Assembly (NCBI GenBank): GCA_946886275.1 | Contig: CAMPIH010000017.1 | Span: forward strand, 1-22,305 | Source of the DNA: an uncultured Sphingosinicella sp. | GTDB lineage: Bacteria > Pseudomonadota > Alphaproteobacteria > Sphingomonadales > Sphingomonadaceae | Length of the DNA: 22,305 nt | Direction of reading: 5' to 3' | Part shown: positions 1 through 10,089 of the stretch, piece after piece | How the letters are laid out: each line of letters begins with the position of its first letter | Position numbering within the stretch: the stretch's first letter is position 1 | Translations under genes and position numbers: made by a program | The notes under the pieces: model-generated | Seen by the model: only the letters and a program-made list of their open reading frames with translations | Databases searched by the model: none | What the model was told of the DNA's origin: nothing

Positions 1-280
1 CCAGCTGCTCGTCCGAGCGGCGCCAGGCGAAATGGACATGGGCGGTGTCGGTCGAAGCGCCGATCAGGACCGCGTCACGATCCTCGAAATCCTTCTTCAG
101 CTCGCCATAGCCGACGATCTCGGTCGGGCACACGAAGGTGAAATCCTTCGGCCAATAGAAGAGGATCTTCCACTTGCCGTTGGTCTCGGCGAGGTTGATC
201 GTCTCGCCGGCCGGAAGGGCGGACGTGCCCTGCTGGACGGGGAGGGTCAATTCGGGAAGCTTGTCACCAACGGTGAGCAT
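1..280 (-). CDS. AhpC/1-Cys-type peroxiredoxin, N-terminal part (gene runs off the window)
   Basis: The 93 visible residues (MLTVGDKLPELTLPV...) match the N-terminal half of an AhpC/TSA-family peroxiredoxin, a cytoplasmic thiol peroxidase that reduces hydrogen peroxide and organic hydroperoxides. The peroxidatic cysteine sits near residue 51 in the motif FTFVCPTEI, preceded by the usual FYWPKDF strand. The 3' part is cut off by the window edge, so the resolving cysteine and exact subfamily cannot be judged. The ATG start is supported by an AGGAGA Shine-Dalgarno sequence a few bases upstream. The gene diverges from oxyR, the classic arrangement for an OxyR-activated peroxidase, and a TATAAT element lies in the shared intergenic region. 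The family call is firm; the name ahpC is not assigned because the C-terminus is missing. Confidence 0.93.
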   Translation of the reverse strand, partial: MLTVGDKLPELTLPVQQGTSALPAGETINLAETNGKWKILFYWPKDFTFVCPTEIVGYGELKKDFEDRDAVLIGASTDTAHVHFAWRRSDEQL

Positions 281-364
281 TCGATTCTCCTGTTTTTGCT
301 TTTGTCGCAGCGAGTTTGCGCCGCAGTGCAGCATCTAGGACGCTGGCATTAATCGTTCAAGCCC

Positions 365-370
365 ATTATA
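365..370 (-). promoter_or_regulatory. Candidate -10 element of the peroxiredoxin promoter in the oxyR divergent region
   Basis: Read on the minus strand these bases are a perfect TATAAT, about 85 bases upstream of the peroxiredoxin start. No good -35 hexamer lies 16-18 bases further upstream, which is common for promoters that need an activator such as OxyR. The region 366-397 is AT-rich with LysR-like half-sites, but I could not fit a convincing four-element OxyR box. Confidence 0.4.
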
Positions 371-401
371 GGCATTATATTGATTGGAATTATCGATCAG
401 T

Positions 402-1412
402 ATGACCGTCCACGTCCCGACCATAAAGCAGCTCCAATATCTGGTGGCCCTCCGCAAATCGGGCCATTTCGGAAAGGCTGCCGACGCCTGCTTCGTCACC
501 CAGTCCACGCTTTCCGCCGGTCTTCGCGACCTCGAGACCCTGCTTGGAATCGTCCTGGTCGAGCGGACCCGCCGGGTGGTCCGATTCACCGCGCTTGGCG
601 AGAGGATCGCCGACAAGGCGCAGAAGGTCCTCCAGGAAGCGGAGGAGCTTGCGGAAATGGCCCGAGCCGAAGGCGAGCCGCTTCACGGTGAATTGCGAAT
701 GGGCGTGATCCCGACGATCGCGCCGTTCCTGCTGCCGGCGATGCTGCCGCGCCTTCGCGGCGAATGGCCGAAGCTGAGGCTCTATCTTCGCGAGGAGACC
801 AGTCAGGCGGCCTGCGACGCCCTCCATCGCGGGAGGCTGGACTGCGTGCTCCTCGCCTTGCCCTACGCCTGCGGCGAGGTCGATTCCGCCAACCTGTTCG
901 ACGATCCCCTGTTCGTCGCCTTTCCGAACGGCGAGGCGCCCGCTGGCGAGATGGTCGACGTCGATTCTATCGACGAGAACAGGATGCTCCTGCTTGAGGA
1001 CGGCCACTGTCTCAAGGACCATGCGCTGTCGGCCTGCAACCGTCCCGAGCTTCGTGCCCAGGCCGCGATGATGGGCACTTCGCTGCACACCCTGGTCCAG
1101 ATGGTGGACAATGGCCTGGGCATCACCTTCATCCCTTCAATGGCGATCGACGCCGGAATCCTGGAAGGGACCCGGATCGACGCAAGGCCGCTCCGCTCCG
1201 ACCGCGGCTATCGGCGGATTGCCCTGATCTGGCGGCGGTCGAGCACGAGGGAGAGCGAATTCCAGCTGCTCGCGACCGCGCTCCGAACCATCATGGCCGA
1301 TCTCAGTCGAGGCCGAGCAGCCATCGGTCGAGCGCAACCGCCCGGACTCGGGCGCCGGGCAGGGCGCGGTTCAGCTGCGCGCGGTGGCGGAGGATCCAGC
1401 GAAGGCAGCTGA
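402..1412 (+). CDS. oxyR: Hydrogen peroxide-inducible regulator OxyR (LysR family)
   Basis: LysR-type transcription factor that senses peroxide through a disulfide and activates peroxidase and catalase genes. The N-terminal helix-turn-helix spans roughly residues 6-65 (LQYLVALRKSGHFGKAADAC). The redox pair is present as GHCLKDHALSAC, cysteines at about 203 and 212, with the same 9-residue spacing as Cys199/Cys208 of E. coli OxyR. An in-frame TTG at 384 would add six residues; ATG at 402 fits the family better, though no strong ribosome site is visible. The protein is 336 residues, about 30 longer than usual. The last roughly 36 residues are Gly/Arg/Ala-rich, have poorer third-position GC and overlap a convergent ORF. 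It lies between a divergent peroxiredoxin and a convergent katG, its expected targets. Confidence 0.95.
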   Translation: MTVHVPTIKQLQYLVALRKSGHFGKAADACFVTQSTLSAGLRDLETLLGIVLVERTRRVVRFTALGERIADKAQKVLQEAEELAEMARAEGEPLHGELRMGVIPTIAPFLLPAMLPRLRGEWPKLRLYLREETSQAACDALHRGRLDCVLLALPYACGEVDSANLFDDPLFVAFPNGEAPAGEMVDVDSIDENRMLLLEDGHCLKDHALSACNRPELRAQAAMMGTSLHTLVQMVDNGLGITFIPSMAIDAGILEGTRIDARPLRSDRGYRRIALIWRRSSTRESEFQLLATALRTIMADLSRGRAAIGRAQPPGLGRRAGRGSAARGGGGSSEGS

Positions 1413-1590
1413 GCTGGCTGCCGAAGGCGGCGAACTGGTTTCGGCAGGGGCGAAGCGAGTGCCGCTCGACGATGAAGCGCGCGCCTCTGCGGCACCCGGG
1501 TGCTGCGGCCCAGTCGCGATCGGGCGCGACGACGGCCGGCACCCAATAAGTGCGTCGCGAATCCAGCCGATCCACGTCCCGAGAGCGCAT
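1303..1590 (-). CDS. Small conserved-looking hypothetical protein (95 aa) downstream of katG
   Basis: I do not recognise a named family. The 95-residue frame is rich in Arg, Trp and Cys (for example SCLRWILRHRAQLNRALPG) and has clearly high third-position GC, as expected for a real gene in this genome, whereas the opposing oxyR tail does not. The ATG start has a GGAGAGG ribosome site at suitable spacing. It begins 58 bases after the katG stop on the same strand and may be co-transcribed with it. It overlaps the oxyR 3' end by 110 bases in convergent orientation. No signal peptide or membrane segment is visible; the basic composition could suit nucleic-acid binding, but that is only a guess. 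Confidence 0.5.
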   Translation of the reverse strand: MRSRDVDRLDSRRTYWVPAVVAPDRDWAAAPGCRRGARFIVERHSLRPCRNQFAAFGSQLSCLRWILRHRAQLNRALPGARVRAVALDRWLLGLD

Positions 1591-1648
1591 CGATCCTCTC
1601 CGGCGCCGTGGCGCATTCGCGGCGCCGCGGTCACCCTCGCACCCAGTC

Positions 1649-3913
<2,265 letters not shown>

Positions 3914-3988
3914 TCAGCCCTTCAAGCTAGTCCGCCCCGTTCGACGGCGGAAACGAGTTAAGCTCGTCAGTGAAAGTCGGAAATCCGA

Positions 3989-4555
3989 TCAGTCCATATG
4001 CTTCAGTCCGACCCTCAGATAATCCCAGCCGGTGACGATGGTGAGCGCCGCAGCGGCCCAGAGGCTGAACAGCCCGACGACATGGACCCACGGCCATTGC
4101 GGAATGGCGCCGGCAAGGATCAAAGCTCCGAGCGCGACCAGCTGAAGGGTCGTCTTCCACTTGGCGAGCTGGCTGACCGGAACCGAGACCTGGAGCCCCG
4201 CCAGGAATTCGCGAAGGCCCGAAACGATGATCTCCCGAAGCAGGATGACGAGCGCGGGAATCAGGTGCCAGTCGGCAATGATCGGCGGCGCATCGATCGG
4301 CGGCCGGGCCACCAGCATGACGATCACGGCCGCGACCATGATCTTGTCGGCGATGGGGTCGAGGAAGATGCCGAGTCGCGACACCGTCCCCTGGGTCCGG
4401 GCGACATAGCCGTCGAAATAATCGGTGATTCCGACCAGGCAGTAGAGCACGAAGGTGATGGCATAATCCCACCAGCTCGGCTTCCACAGCAGGAAGACCA
4501 GGATCGGCACCGCCAGGATCCGGGACAGCGTCAGCAGGTTCGGCAGCGTCAGCAT
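3989..4555 (-). CDS. pgsA: CDP-diacylglycerol--glycerol-3-phosphate 3-phosphatidyltransferase
   Basis: Integral membrane enzyme that makes phosphatidylglycerophosphate, the committed step to phosphatidylglycerol and cardiolipin. The 188-residue product starts MLTLPNLLTLSRILAVP, typical of PgsA. It carries the CDP-alcohol phosphatidyltransferase signature DGx2ARx8Gx3Dx3D in the stretch from DGYVAR to FLDPIADK, with several hydrophobic helices after it. The frame is open further upstream, but the ATG at 4555 is chosen because the family begins exactly there. It sits upstream of katG on the same strand and diverges from an MFS gene; the 233-base divergent region (4556-4788) shows no feature I can name. 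Confidence 0.95.
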   Translation of the reverse strand: MLTLPNLLTLSRILAVPILVFLLWKPSWWDYAITFVLYCLVGITDYFDGYVARTQGTVSRLGIFLDPIADKIMVAAVIVMLVARPPIDAPPIIADWHLIPALVILLREIIVSGLREFLAGLQVSVPVSQLAKWKTTLQLVALGALILAGAIPQWPWVHVVGLFSLWAAAALTIVTGWDYLRVGLKHMD

Positions 4556-4788
4556 GTAGAGCCGCCTTAGGATTTGTACCCTCAGGCCGCAACGCCTGCG
4601 ACCAATTCGCCCATCTGGCCCGAACGAGGCGGCGAGGGCCGGTCGAGTCGGGCTTGTGCCGGGCCAAAAGGTCCGCCTATGACCTTGCCACCTGGCCGGC
4701 ACGACCGAGCGACACACGAGACAAGCCGAATGCCCCGATCGAGACTGGCAGAACCGCGCTCAAGCCGTGCCCGAATCCACGGGGCAAA

Positions 4789-6126
4789 ATGACCGACTCT
4801 CTCCATTTGCTGCGTACCCGGCGGTTCCTGCCGCTCTTCACGACCCAGATGCTGGGCGCGTTCAACGACAATCTGTTCAAGAACGCGATGGTCCTGTTCG
4901 TCGTCTACCAGGTCTATAACGATGAACGATCGGAGACCTGGTTCAGCGCGCTCACCACCGGCGTCTTCATCCTCCCCTTCTTTCTTTTCTCGGCGCTCTC
5001 CGGACAGCTCGCCGATGCGCGGGACAAGGCGCGGATCATCCGAATCGTCAAATTTTTCGAGATCCTGATCATGCTGGTCGGCGCCGCCGGCCTCGCCATG
5101 GCCTGGCTCGGCTTCGCGGTGTCCGCCGTCGCGATCCCGTTGCTCCTGCTCGCCTTGTTCGCGATGGGCGTCCATTCGACTTTCTTCGGGCCGATCAAAT
5201 ATGCGATCCTGCCTCAGCATCTTCGGTCCGACGAAGTGCTGGGCGGAACCGGCCTCGTCGAGGCCGGAACCTATGTCGCCATCCTCGGCGGTACCCTTCT
5301 CGCCGGAGTCATCTCGGTCCAGGCGTCCGCCGCGGCCGTCATCCTGCTCGCCTTGGTGGGCTATGCCGCGGGGCGGCAGGTGCCGCCGGCGCCGGCGCTC
5401 GAAGAAGGGCATCGGATCGATCTCAACGTCTTTCGCTCCTCCTACCGATTGATCGACGCGACCCTGCACATTCCGCGCCTGTTCCTCGCCATCGTCTCGA
5501 TCAGCTTCTTCTGGACGATCGGCGCGGTCCTGTTCATCCAGTTCCCGCCGCTGGTGAAGAACGTGCTGACCGCCGACCGGGCGGTCGCAAGCCTGTTCCT
5601 GGCGATCTTCTCCGTCGGCGTCGCCATCGGCTCGGTTCTCGTCAACCGCCTTCTCAAGGGCGAAGTGTCGGCGCGCTACGCCGCACCGTCGGTGATCGTC
5701 ATGGGGCTGTTCGTGGTCGCCTTCCACCTGGTGTCGGCCAACTGGACGGGCACCGCCGACGGCAGCTTCTACGACATTGGCGATTTCATGCGCCACGACG
5801 GCAATTGGCTGCTCGTCGGATCTTTGTTCGGGATCGCCATTTCGGGCGGCATGTTCGTCGTGCCGCTCTATGCCTTCCTGACGACGACGGTGCCGAAATC
5901 GCAGGCGGCTCGGACGGTTGCCGCCAACAACATCGTCAATTCGGGGGCGATGGTGATCGGATCACTGATCGCGATCGGTCTTTCGCTGGCCGGAGTCGCG
6001 GTCGAGGATCAGCTGCTGCTGGCGGCGGCGATGTGCCTGATTTCGGCCTGGCTCGCGTGGAAGCTTCACAAGGCCTGCGACGACGTCGTCTGCACCGACA
6101 AGGAAATCCTGCCGGCGGACGTCTGA
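4789..6126 (+). CDS. MFS transporter, LplT-like (probable lysophospholipid transporter)
   Basis: A 445-residue polytopic membrane protein of the major facilitator superfamily. The N-terminus (LRTRRFLPLFTTQMLGAFNDNLFKNA) strongly resembles LplT and the MFS domain of Aas-type fusions, which flip lysophospholipids across the inner membrane for re-acylation. About twelve hydrophobic segments follow, and the conserved loop QAARTVAANNIVNSGAM lies near the C-terminal part. Unlike Aas fusions it has no acyltransferase or acyl-ACP ligase domain. The start at 4789 is preferred over an upstream in-frame ATG at 4654 because similarity begins there, with a GGGGC stretch as a weak ribosome site. Divergence from pgsA fits a phospholipid role, but the substrate is inferred from family resemblance only. 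Confidence 0.85.
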   Translation: MTDSLHLLRTRRFLPLFTTQMLGAFNDNLFKNAMVLFVVYQVYNDERSETWFSALTTGVFILPFFLFSALSGQLADARDKARIIRIVKFFEILIMLVGAAGLAMAWLGFAVSAVAIPLLLLALFAMGVHSTFFGPIKYAILPQHLRSDEVLGGTGLVEAGTYVAILGGTLLAGVISVQASAAAVILLALVGYAAGRQVPPAPALEEGHRIDLNVFRSSYRLIDATLHIPRLFLAIVSISFFWTIGAVLFIQFPPLVKNVLTADRAVASLFLAIFSVGVAIGSVLVNRLLKGEVSARYAAPSVIVMGLFVVAFHLVSANWTGTADGSFYDIGDFMRHDGNWLLVGSLFGIAISGGMFVVPLYAFLTTTVPKSQAARTVAANNIVNSGAMVIGSLIAIGLSLAGVAVEDQLLLAAAMCLISAWLAWKLHKACDDVVCTDKEILPADV

Positions 6127-6139
6127 TCCCGAAGCGGGC

Positions 6140-6343
6140 TCAGCCCAGATAGGTGCCGAAGAAGATCAGGCCGCCGATCCAGCCGGTTGCGAACAGCTTC
6201 AGCTCCTCGAGCCACCTCGCCGGTTCGGCGCCCTCGAACAATTCAGGGCTTTGCCAGGTGGCGGCAGCGGAAATTCTCGGAGCGGCCCGGCTCGCAATGG
6301 CGGCGCCGGGGCGGCGGGCAATCATGGGCGACAGACGGTTCAT
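6140..6343 (-). CDS. Small hypothetical protein with C-terminal membrane segment
   Basis: A 67-residue product starting MNRLSPMIARRPGAA. The N-terminal half is polar to basic; the C-terminus (LFATGWIGGLIFFGTYLG) forms one hydrophobic helix, suggesting a tail-anchored inner-membrane protein. An in-frame TTG at 6379 could extend it by 12 residues. Neither start has a clear ribosome site. It converges on the MFS gene with 13 bases between stops and lies downstream of the hydrolase gene on the same strand. No family recognised. Confidence 0.55.
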   Translation of the reverse strand: MNRLSPMIARRPGAAIASRAAPRISAAATWQSPELFEGAEPARWLEELKLFATGWIGGLIFFGTYLG

Positions 6344-6430
6344 GCCGCCATTAAGATTCCATTTACCAATTGGTTGCAAGCGCCCGATCGAAACCCCTGC
6401 CCCGCCGTCCCGCGGCGGGACAAGGGACGG

Positions 6431-7843
6431 TCAGGGTGTGATCGAAGGCGCCGGCAGATCGAGCGCGCGTACGGTGATGGCCCGGCCGGCGAAGAAATCG
6501 ATGAGAAGGCGCGGAACGTCCGGATGGGCTTCGAAGAGGTCGTGGCCGCCGTTACGGACCGTCACTCGATGGGCATTGCGCAGGCCCGCAGTCGCTTCGG
6601 CCTGCTCTTCCAGAGGAGTCCTGACGTCGAGATCGCCCTGGATCAGGAGGACCGGGTGATCGGAAGCGATCTCGCGGCGGAAGTCGTCGCCAAGGTCGAG
6701 ATCGGCCACCGCGCCGCTTAATTGAGGCATCGGGAAATTGGTCGCTCGTCCGACCAGCGAAGTCTCGGCCTGGCGGTCCACCAGCGCCAGCCTGGAAGCG
6801 TCGATACCGGAAGCCATGTCCATCAATTCCGGCATCCCGCTCATCGTGAGCGGCCGGGCGAAGAAGAAATTCCACAAGGGCTGGGCGAGCGGTCCGCTCT
6901 GGCCGGCATCGAGAGCCGAATAGGCGCCAACCAGCATCGGAATCCCGTCCGGGTTCTTCGGCAGGAAAGCCGCGAACATCCGCAACGCGAAGGAATCGGC
7001 GCGAAAGCTGTGGCGCGTTCCATCCTCGCCCGTGAAGCTGAAGCTCTGCGGCTCGGTATCGATTCGGGCGTGGACGCGGCGGATCCGATCGGTGAGGCCA
7101 CCGCCGATCCGGTCGCTGATCCGTTCCAGCGCGGCATCGACATGCGCCGGCAGCTTGACGGTCTGGCTCATCCCCTCGACGGACGCCAGCGCCGCGCGCC
7201 GGATCGAAGTGGGGTGCTGACGCATCGCTGCAAAAGCGAGATGGGTGCCGTAAGAGATACCCCATAGATCGATCTGTCGGACGCCGAGGGCCCTGCGAAG
7301 GTCTTCGAGGTCGTCGGCGCTCTCTTCGGTCGTATAGCCGTCGATGGCGACCCCGGCCGAGCGCCAGCGCTCGACACAATCAGCCAGCGTGTCGCGATAA
7401 TATTGGGTGAGCGTCGCTTCGCTCAGGATCCTTGCGGGATCGAGTGGCGCTTGAGCAGTGCAGGGCTCGATTGCATTGGAAAAACCGGTACCTCGCTGAT
7501 CGAAGGCGATGACGTCCGCCACCTCGCGCAATGCCAGGAAAATGGGCTGGCGAGGTCCCCTCGCCGTTCCCACGCCCGATCCACCAGGCCCGCCGGCGAG
7601 GTAGACGATCGGCGGTCCAGGATTGGCGGACGTGGAACGGAAGCGCACGAAGCCAAGCTCGATCTGCCGCGAATTCGGATCGTCGCGATCTTCAGGGACG
7701 AGCAGTCGGCCGCGTTCCGCGGCAAGCTCGCTGCCATCGGCGAGCCGAAAGGCATAAGGCTCGAGACGAAGTTCGGGTGCGGGCTGAGCCGTAGCCGAGG
7801 CCGAGGCGAGGGCAGCGACGATCGATGACAAGAGGCGGTACAT
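6431..7843 (-). CDS. Secreted alpha/beta hydrolase, peptidase S33 / tripeptidyl aminopeptidase-like
   Basis: A 470-residue protein with a Sec signal peptide (MYRLLSSIVAALASASATAQ, cleavage probably after residue 19-20), so it is likely periplasmic or secreted. The mature part has the alpha/beta hydrolase layout of S33 exopeptidases: oxyanion loop YLAGGPGGSG near residues 81-90, DQRGTGFS near 115-122, nucleophile Ser197 in WGISYGT, Asp406 in GDLDVRTP and His434 in NGGHD. S33 members of this type remove N-terminal residues or short peptides, though some act as esterases, so the substrate is unknown. The ATG at 7843 has a good AGGAGT ribosome site; the longer open frame upstream is not coding. 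It diverges from a membrane LytTR regulator, with direct repeats between them. Confidence 0.9.
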   Translation of the reverse strand: MYRLLSSIVAALASASATAQPAPELRLEPYAFRLADGSELAAERGRLLVPEDRDDPNSRQIELGFVRFRSTSANPGPPIVYLAGGPGGSGVGTARGPRQPIFLALREVADVIAFDQRGTGFSNAIEPCTAQAPLDPARILSEATLTQYYRDTLADCVERWRSAGVAIDGYTTEESADDLEDLRRALGVRQIDLWGISYGTHLAFAAMRQHPTSIRRAALASVEGMSQTVKLPAHVDAALERISDRIGGGLTDRIRRVHARIDTEPQSFSFTGEDGTRHSFRADSFALRMFAAFLPKNPDGIPMLVGAYSALDAGQSGPLAQPLWNFFFARPLTMSGMPELMDMASGIDASRLALVDRQAETSLVGRATNFPMPQLSGAVADLDLGDDFRREIASDHPVLLIQGDLDVRTPLEEQAEATAGLRNAHRVTVRNGGHDLFEAHPDVPRLLIDFFAGRAITVRALDLPAPSITP

Positions 7844-7905
7844 GAGAACTCCTGCATAAGGTTGAAGCAGGAAAACAGCCTCCCGGGCGGACTTGCGACC
7901 GGCTG

Positions 7906-7957
7906 TCGGTGAACGACGCGCGGCTTCGGTGAACGACAAAGACATTCGGCTGAACCC
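7906..7957. repeat. Three direct repeats, 20-21 bp phasing: candidate LytTR binding sites
   Basis: TCGGTGAACGAC occurs exactly at 7906-7917 and 7926-7937, and a degenerate third copy (TCGGCTGAACCC) starts at 7946. On the minus strand each contains GTTCA(C/G)C. Two-helical-turn phased direct repeats with a CGTTNA-like core are the usual target of LytTR DNA-binding domains. They lie between a LytTR gene and a hydrolase gene, about 65 bases from the hydrolase start and immediately before the regulator's TATAAG element (7963-7968). They can serve either promoter. Confidence 0.7.
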
Positions 7958-7974
7958 GAATCTATAAGAGGAAG

Positions 7975-9432
7975 ATGAAGTGGCTCCTCGCCTTGCTTGC
8001 ACTCGGCCTGATCGCTGCCGCTCCCGCTCGTGCGCCATGCTCCCAACCCTCTGACTATCATTGCGCCATAGGTCATCAGTCCGAGCTCAAGCTTCGAGGC
8101 GGCATTTCGGAAGCGCAGCGGATCATTCGCATACCACCCTCCGCATTGCCGCTGGAACGGCCGCTCACCATCCGCTTCGCCGGCCTCGCGAGCGCCGAAT
8201 TCTACTGGAATGGCCGGCGGATCGGCCGCAACGGCATCCCCGGCGAGACTCGCTCCGGCGAAGTCCCCGGCGCCTATTATGCGACCGTCGTCGTCCCGCG
8301 CGCCCTGGTTCGGCCAGGCGAAAATGTCGTGACCGCCCGGCTGTCGGGTCAGCATTTATGGCTGCCGGTCGAACGGCCGATCCATATTCTCGACGTCGGC
8401 CCGTACGAGACCCCCGAATTGCCGGGGAAATCCGGTTACCTGCCGGCGCTGCTGGCCCTTGGCGCCATCGCCCTGGCTTTCGCTTACTTTCTGGCGGTGG
8501 CCTTCAGCGGAGGCCCTGCCGGAAGCCGGTTGGTGGCCGGTTTCGCCGTGACGGTGCTTCTTCAACTGCTCGCCGAAGTCAGCCGGGCCTATATCTCCTT
8601 GAGTTATCCGGTGGCGCTCGGGCGGGTTACCGCGATCGCCCTTCTCGCGGCGATCGCGGCGATCCTGATCGCGGCTTATTCCGCGCAGCGCTTCATGAGG
8701 CGGTCGCAGAGCCTGTTGGTTACGGCGACCGCTGGAGCAGCGCTGGCCAGCGTGATCCTGATTCCCTCGTTCGACTTGAAAGCGCTCGGCGCCCTGCTCG
8801 CCGGAGCCATCGCCGTCGCCGCAGCCGCCGTCGTCGGCATTCGTCTGCACGTGAAGGGGGCTCTGTGGGCCGCTGTCTTCAGCCTGGTGACGATCGCCTC
8901 CATGCTTTGGAAGCCTTTCACCTTCCTAGACCTGAGCTGGCACGTGATCGCGGCGTGCCTGCTGCTGCTCCTGGTGCTCGAGCAGATCGGCCAGCTTCGG
9001 CGAGCCCGGGCGGAAATAGCGAAAGTGGCGCAGTTGGAAGAAAGGCTGACGAAGGCCGAGGCCGCAGGCGAGCCCATCGTTCAGCTGAAGGACGGCAGCC
9101 GGATGCATCGAGTCGCCGAGGCGGACATCCTCTACGCCCGTGGCGCCGATGATTATTGTGAGGTGAGGCTGGCGGACGGTCGCGACTTGCTGGTGACGAC
9201 GGGTCTGGCGCGGTTTCAGGCAAGCCTTCCGGCCAGCTTCGTCCGGGTCCACAAAAGCTATGTGGTCAATGGCCGGCATGTCACCAGTCTCGAGCCGAGG
9301 CCCGGCGGAGGCAGACAAATCAGGCTTGGCGCGGACATCGCGGTCCCGGTCGGTCGAAGCTACGAAAAGTCTCTCGCCACCCCGAACGACGTTCGTCCGC
9401 CCGCCGCTAGACCATCGCCCGCGGGTGGCTGA
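7975..9432 (+). CDS. Membrane-bound LytTR-family transcriptional regulator with extracytoplasmic sensor domain
   Basis: A 485-residue one-component regulator. In order: signal peptide (about 1-20), a periplasmic beta-rich domain (about 35-140) resembling the galactose-binding-like modules of 7TM-DISM receptors (IRFAGLASAEFYWNGRRIG), about seven hydrophobic helices (about 155-340), a short charged coiled-coil (about 341-365, RRARAEIAKVAQLEERLTK) and a LytTR DNA-binding domain (about 368-465, with DILYARGADDYCEV and FVRVHKSYVVN). No kinase or receiver domain is seen, so the signal probably passes through the membrane to the DNA-binding domain. The ATG has an AGAGGAAG ribosome site. It diverges from a secreted hydrolase and overlaps the HD-domain gene by 26 bases at its 3' end. 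The ligand is unknown. Confidence 0.88.
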   Translation: MKWLLALLALGLIAAAPARAPCSQPSDYHCAIGHQSELKLRGGISEAQRIIRIPPSALPLERPLTIRFAGLASAEFYWNGRRIGRNGIPGETRSGEVPGAYYATVVVPRALVRPGENVVTARLSGQHLWLPVERPIHILDVGPYETPELPGKSGYLPALLALGAIALAFAYFLAVAFSGGPAGSRLVAGFAVTVLLQLLAEVSRAYISLSYPVALGRVTAIALLAAIAAILIAAYSAQRFMRRSQSLLVTATAGAALASVILIPSFDLKALGALLAGAIAVAAAAVVGIRLHVKGALWAAVFSLVTIASMLWKPFTFLDLSWHVIAACLLLLLVLEQIGQLRRARAEIAKVAQLEERLTKAEAAGEPIVQLKDGSRMHRVAEADILYARGADDYCEVRLADGRDLLVTTGLARFQASLPASFVRVHKSYVVNGRHVTSLEPRPGGGRQIRLGADIAVPVGRSYEKSLATPNDVRPPAARPSPAGG

Positions 9433-9952
9433 AGATCCGTGCCACTTCCGGAGCGAAGCTTTCAAGCGGGTCTACCTGGAAGTCGGGATCGAAGGCCGGC
9501 GCATCCCATTCGTCGACCAGCTTCTCGGCGAAGGCGTACCAGCTTTCGCGGCTGAACCGTTCCCGGCCTTCCGGATCCTTGCCGAGATGCTCGAAATAAT
9601 AGCGGCCCTGAAATTCCTGATGCCAGTAGATGGCGTGGTAGATGTCCTCCGAGACGTAGGGCTTGAGCATCTCCGCGGCGATCGGACCGTGGTTCGGTAT
9701 CGAGAAGATCTTGCCGAGATCGTGGCACAAGGCGGCGACGACCTCCTCGTCGCTCGCTCCCGAGCGACGCGCCAGGGTCCCCGCCATCAGCGAGTGGGTA
9801 AGCTGGTTGGCGGCGAAGCCGACCTCGATCTTCTCGAGCCGTGCGAGGCTCTCCATGATCTGGCTCGCAGCCTCGCTCGCCTGATGCTTGTAATGTTCGG
9901 CGGCGATGTGGGCCCAGTCCGCGGCGGTGCCCTGCTTCATGTCGGTGAACAT
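9407..9952 (-). CDS. HD-domain protein with a PhnZ/MIOX-like diiron ligand set
   Basis: A 181-residue soluble protein with an HD fold. Candidate metal ligands are His53 (THSLMAG), His77-Asp78 (ALCHDLGK), His88 (NHGP), His111 (YWHQEFQGRYYF) and Asp150 (VDEWDAPAF). The order, the 24-residue first spacing and the H-x5-RYYF segment recall the mixed-valent diiron HD oxygenases PhnZ, TmpB and inositol oxygenase rather than nucleotide phosphohydrolases. This is pattern recognition, not an alignment; a generic phosphohydrolase remains possible. ATG at 9952 is the likely start, without a strong ribosome site; ATG at 9940 and an upstream one at 10009 are alternatives. It converges on and overlaps the LytTR gene by 26 bases. 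No phosphonate genes are nearby. Confidence 0.8.
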   Translation of the reverse strand: MFTDMKQGTAADWAHIAAEHYKHQASEAASQIMESLARLEKIEVGFAANQLTHSLMAGTLARRSGASDEEVVAALCHDLGKIFSIPNHGPIAAEMLKPYVSEDIYHAIYWHQEFQGRYYFEHLGKDPEGRERFSRESWYAFAEKLVDEWDAPAFDPDFQVDPLESFAPEVARIFSHPRAMV

Positions 9953-10089
9953 GATGTCAGAATAACAGCAAAGCCGGGCCAATTGAAGCTTGGCTCCGCA
10001 GTCGTCCATTTGCCTCAGCGCAACGGCACACAGCCCGAATGCGCGCGGCAGCGCGGGCAGTTCGCCATGAGTTCATCCGAAACGAAGGC

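Noticed and set aside
366..397. Possible OxyR box in the oxyR/peroxiredoxin divergent region
   Set aside because: AT-rich half-sites are present, but spacing does not fit the ATAG-N7-CTAT four-element pattern well enough to annotate.
4582..5796. 404-codon minus-strand ORF opposite the MFS transporter
   Set aside because: Composition is Asp/Glu/Arg/His/Gln-rich without hydrophobic core, typical of the antisense of a membrane protein gene in GC-rich DNA.
6407..6421. Hairpin GTCCCG-CGG-CGGGAC just after the hydrolase stop
   Set aside because: The stem is real, but no U-tract follows on the minus strand within a few bases, so it is not called a terminator.
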